Assembly (NCBI RefSeq): GCF_905404315.1
Contig: NC_066287.1
Coordinates: forward strand, 6,386,001-6,450,000
Reading direction: 5' to 3'
Length of the DNA stretch: 64,000 nucleotides
Source of the DNA: Leptidea sinapis
Taxonomy: Eukaryota; Arthropoda; Insecta; Lepidoptera; Pieridae
Shown: piece by piece, positions 57,201 through 63,200 of the stretch
Position numbering within the stretch: the stretch's first letter is position 1
How the letters are laid out: every line of letters starts with the position of its first letter
Made by a program: the position numbers and the translations under genes
Notes under the pieces: model-generated
The model's input: the letters and a program-made list of their open reading frames with translations, nothing else
Database searches by the model: none
What the model was told of the DNA's origin: nothing

Positions 57201-60200
57201 GGAATTTCGATAATGTTGCCAGCGATACGATATTTACAACTTGTCATAATACGTCAATATCTGGATAATAGGTAAATTTAAATTGACATTTCCTCATAGC
57301 TGTTATCTTTAAAGGGAATGTCACAATTTGTCAGTGATTGGTATCTTATTTATAAATTGCAATGTATATGAACATATAACTCACTCAATTATAATTAATA
57401 CACAAACACAATTATACTTATGTTTATTCAAACAAAACAAATCTTATAACTATATTTACAATAGTATAATGAAATTAAATTAAAACTATCTTTACGGGGA
57501 AGCGTGCCAAGAATACTGGCAGCATTTCCGCGTTGTATAGATAGGGTGATCCGTTGACCGAACTAGCTGCCAGCCCTTTGGATTTTAGTAGCCATATTGA
57601 GTAGTGTTTAATATTTAATAATGTATCTTAACCCCCTTATTAATAATAGTCCGCTAACTTAAAGCATTGCTAATTCTCACTCTGTCTTCTTCTATTGACC
57701 TAAGTCAGAATGAGAAAAAACGCTCCTAAGCGGCTGTTTAAAGTTAGCGGACCATTATGAATAAGGGGTAAATCTTTAAACGAGCAATTCTTGTAAATAT
57801 ATAATCTGAATCTCGGAAACGGATCCAACGATTTTCATAAAATTTTGTATACATAGGATTTCGGGGGCGATAAATCGATCTAGCTAGGTTTCAATTTAAA
57901 AAAATGTAGTTTTATCCGTGTTTTAATGAGAAACAGCTACAATAACATTAGAATACAAAAGTAAATTTCGCCACTATATACATGACTATAATAGCTCAGA
58001 TGGGACATTGGATGATCCAGAAAGAAGAAGACCCCGGTTCGAATCCAGATGTCATATAAGTTTTTTTGTTCAAGTTTTGTATTTTCTTAAATATCCGAGC
58101 AAGGCGCCAATCGGTCGTCCGAATATTATTATTATTATTATTAATCAAATATATGAATGTAACTAGGAATATTTTCTTAATGAAGTCAATCTAAATTTAC
58201 TGATTTGTCTACTTGGTTGGGATATTTTTATATTGGGGCTACCGTGGCATTGTAGTTTTTTTTTTATGAAAATAAGGGATGAGACCAGAAGGACGTTTAG
58301 CTGATGGTAATTGATACGCCCTGTCCGTTACAATGCAGCACCACTCAAGATTTTAGAAAATTCTGAGCGGCACTATAACTGCGCTCGTCACCTTGAGACA
58401 TAAGATGTCAAGTCTCATTTCATTAGCTTAGGCGCCCTTCAGACCGAAACACAATAATGCTTGCACATTACTGCTTCACGGCAGAAATAGGCGCCGTTGT
58501 GGTACCCATAATCTATGCCGGCATCCGGTGCAACGGAGCCTCCGACTGGTAAGCATCTGTGGATGGTTTTCATGCCATAATGCGTAAAAAAGCGGTTCAT
58601 GTTGCAGCATGTACGTGTTAGTAGTAACAGCATCCTAAAGATGACATTTACCAATAAATATGAAGATCTCTCTGAATTAAATAAATACATAAAATAAAAC
58701 ATCTCAATGTATACTTTGTAGAAGACTGAAGATAAAGAGAAGCCAGCACTGAGCAGAAGTGTATCGAGCGCAGACAACGAGGAGTTGGAGGAGTTTGAAG
58801 CCCAGAAGATGGTTGCTGAAGAGAAGCAGTCCGGAAACTTGAAGTGGGAGGTGATAAGCCAGTACTTCAGGGCCGGGGGTAACTTCTGCTTCATCATGTT
58901 TACCATCACGGTGGTGCTGATGGCCGCGGCCACCGCTGCAGCAGCCGATTATTGGATTAGTTTTTGGTAAGAAATATATTTGTTTCTGCTCAATTTACTA
59001 GAACAATTAATACACGACATACATATCTCAAAACAAAGTATTTATTTATATAACGAAAAAATTGTATATAACCGGAAGACGCAGTGTTGGCAGGCCCCAC
59101 TCAAGATGGACCAATGATCTGGTCAAGATCGCCGGAATACGTTGGATGATGGCAGCGCAGGACCGATAGTCGCGGTCGTGGAGATTTTTGAGGGAGGCTT
59201 TTGTCCAGCAGTGGACGTCTTCCGACTAAGATGATGATGAATATGAATCAAAAAGTGTATTATAAAACAAAAAGGGTACTGTTGGATCCTCTGTATATAA
59301 TGATGCTATACACGCCCAAACAATCGCTATGGCATTCAATACCAAACGATATGACCAGACACAGATATTTAAGAAACACTATTAATAAAATCATTGGCAT
59401 TAACTTGTCCGTACCGGCGATGTGCCTTATTAAATATTATATTAATTTTTATATTTAAGGTCAAACCAAATGGCTGCTTATGAAGAAGAAAGGGCAGAGG
59501 CAGGAGAAGAAATGGGTAATGTTCACAAATTAATATGTAATAGTTTACGTCGAGTTTATATTGAAATTAACTTTAACAATGTTGACCAACTTTTTAATAT
59601 CCTAGGTTAAGTAGAGTAACAGCTCTGACGTACCTACGTCTTATCCATATTATTTCATAGAGTATAAACGCCTAAATTAACATACTATATTAAGAAGATC
59701 ACGCCAAACAGAGATATAGTATTCGATAAGTACTTACCAGCGTAAAGGAACTTGACCTTGATATTCCAAGTTGTTCAAAAGAGAGTTGTTTACAAAAACA
59801 TGTTTTTCTTTCTTGTTACTAACTAGACTGTTCGAGAATATTCGAGACGTATCCTTACTTGTATCAATAGAAGCACCCTTGCTTTGTTTAGTCATTCAGT
59901 GTTTTCCAAACTCTGTAACATAAACGAAATAATAAGTTTATTTCATAAACTTATGTATATAACGTCATTGCATAAACTAAATGGTAAATTTGATCATCAA
60001 AAATTTAAATATTATCAATCAAATCTAAAATACATTCAAATATATTCAATAATAACAGTATAAACCGCGGCATGCTTACTAGCGGTGTCAGCCATTACGC
60101 GCAGAAAAAATAGAGTTTCCTTGGTGGTTCCCGCCGCGATAGTATGATCTTACAGATCCTCAGTACAGATTACGGCTACAAATTTAGTATCGTGCACCAC

Positions 60201-63200
60201 TCAAGTCATATCTAACTATTATAAATCGATAGGATTTATTGGGATATATCTAATTCGTTAGTGTTTTGATTGTATAAGAGGAGGAAAACGGGCAAGAGGA
60301 TCATGGAATGGGGAATAGTGAGGACTGCCCATGGACATCCGCAACAATAGGGGTCAAAAGATGTGTAACCGACTTTTAATGTGGGAGTATTCTCTATTTT
60401 GCATTTTGACGTAAAGTCCGGTGATGAAATTCGGCTGCTGGAATCAACCCAAACAGCTCCTCTGAGCAATCCCCGTGACAAATGCGGTAGAAGATGCAGA
60501 GAGAACCCACATCTCTTTTTTTATGGTAAAGGAGGACAAACATGCGTACGGGTCATCTGTTGTTAAGTGATCACCGCCGCCCACATTCTCTTGCAACACT
60601 AGAGGAATCATAGCGTTGCCGCGCTTTTTTATCTCTACGCAACGCCAAAGAATCAAGCCGGTTGAAGATCAGGTCTGGGTTCGGTCAAATGGAAGAAGTA
60701 GATACTGGAGAGTGCCCAATTTGGGGACTAACGCAACTTATTGATAACATTTTCAGATCCTGGCTTGGACGTTCAAGTGGGTCCGTTAACGACGGGACAG
60801 TATCTGCTGATCCACGGGTGTATAGTGGCCGCTTGCATCTTCTTCACAAACTTCAGAGTGATACCGTTTGCAGCTCTTTGTGCTAACGCTTCTCGAAGAC
60901 TTCACGATTTCATGTTTTCAACGATGATAAAGGGCGTTATGAGGTTCTTCGATACTAGCTCTTCGGGTACGTAAAAAAATTTAACGACCATACTCATAAC
61001 TCATAGAAATCTTAAAGTTTGATAAAATGCTAAATATTGTATGAGATTATTTCAGTAATTTTATACAAATTTTTCATTCTCTTTCTTCTTTGAATACTGT
61101 GATACGACACAGCTTGATACGACTTTTTGAATAAGTTGAAATGGTTTTTTTAATTCTATATTATTGTATTCTAAAACGTAAATTTGGCAAGCTGCTTTAT
61201 AGAATTCTGATGTTTTTTATTGACCTAAGTTATAATAAAGGGGTACAATATACCGATCCTAAGTCAGTGTTGTAAGGTTGTTTTGTTTTTCAGTTGTTGT
61301 TTTTGTTACGAGTGTTGAGGTGTAAGTATAAAATTGTGAGGAAACACCAACTTAATAATAATGACTAGATCAACCTCGCCGCCGCGGCCACTTGTTTTTT
61401 TGTCCCCGTGATATCTCAGTAAATTATAAATATCATACCCAGTACATACTTTAACTGTATAATAAACTTAGTTATTTTGATAAAGATAAATGATTGTTGA
61501 TAATGTCACCATATAAACATCACCTAGCCATTTTTAGTGTTTTTTAATATATAAATATAGCTTTTTGACATAAATATTAAGATATTTCCTTTCAGGGACT
61601 TTTGTGCATCAACGAAAGAGGAACATCCCACTGTTTTTTATTTGTTAAATATTAAAAGTCATCCTTATAATATAACCATTTTACATAACATTTGTACAAT
61701 TAATCTTTTCTCGTGAATCACTCTGTCTGTAAGTGAAAACTGCTTTAAAATTAATTCAGTAGTTAATTGCGTGCATATAGACGGGATGTGTAATATAATA
61801 TGTAAGTTGTGATGACTATATTTAAGCCTGTTTAACTCTAGTTAAGCTCCTTGAAGTATCTTTGAACTTTGTGGTAACAGAAACAAGAAATTATGAATGA
61901 AATTAATTATTTATAAACATGTTTCGATTTGTAACGTGTTCAAGGTGAATTATTCTCGTATTGAGGAACAGGAACTTAAAATGCATTTTTACCAACACGT
62001 TACTAATAGGACTCATAATTGCTTGCAGGTCGTATTTTGAACAGATTTACAAAGGACATGGGTGCTCTCGACGAGATATTACCTCGTACATTACTGGACG
62101 TGTTCCAGATTTATAGTACTTTGATCGCAATATTGGTACTGAACGCGATGGCCTTGTACTGGACTTTGATACCGTCAGCTGTTCTGTTGGTTCTGTTCTA
62201 CTTCTTCGTGAAAATATACATGAGAACGGCACAAGGAGTAAAGAGACTGGAAGGAACAAGTATGTTTTATTTGACATCATTTTTACTTTTTTTTTCACCA
62301 GTGCGAGGCTTCTTTGCGCCTATTTCTGCCGTGAATCAGTAATTTGTAAGCGTTACTGTGTTTCAAACTGAAGGGCGCCGCAGCTAATGAAATTACTGGG
62401 CAAATGAGACTTGACTACTTATGTCTCAAGGTGACGAGCGCAGTTGTAGTGCCGCTCAGAATTTTTGGGTTTTTCACTAATCCTGAGCGGCACTGGACTG
62501 TAGTGGGCAAGGCGTATCAATTACCATCAGCTGATCGTCCTGCTCGTCTCGTCCCTTATTTTCATAAAAAGAAATCTTTTTTACTGGATCATTTTCGTGA
62601 TTTCTCTGGTATTATTAATGTAAAAATTATACCTACTGAGATACCCATGGACTTGTAAATGGAAACGTAAATGGAAATTAAGATTAATTAATATTAGCAG
62701 AATATGTAATCTACAAAATACGGCATGTTCCATACTATGTTTAATATCGAGACAAAACAAAATAATATTGTGTGACGATCCGTTTAATTTGTATCATTTG
62801 TTTTATTTTTTATTATAGAAGCTACCTTTGACTCAGTATAAAACGAGTTTCAATATTAAGGTTCAACAGATAAATGGAGGGATTGTTGAAAATGATCCAA
62901 ATTCATCAATGAAGTGAAAAGATTTTGACTTTTACTGATCACTGTTAGATCCGGGTTATTAGTGACTATAAAACATTTCCAAATGATTATCCTACTAAAA
63001 TAGTCAATCATTTACAAAGTTTAATGTATTTGTGTTTCGTATTGGTGATAACACAAAATAGAACAAAGTATTCACAATTTCCAATGTTAATCATAAATCG
63101 TTGGGTAAAATTGAATTCGCGTCTTGCGGTACTCCTAAATACACTTGTATTAATAAATTCATCATTATATCAAGTATATTTGAAAATTTAACGTGTAGTA

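Noticed and set aside
58439..58933. 164-residue minus-strand open frame
   Set aside because: It reads antisense through an ABCC4 exon and continues into a family A repeat; a chance frame.
61593..61660. Possible extra ABCC4 exon after TTTCAG (GLLCINERGTSHC)
   Set aside because: It stops after 19 codons, has no fitting donor, and the flanking exons already join in phase across it.
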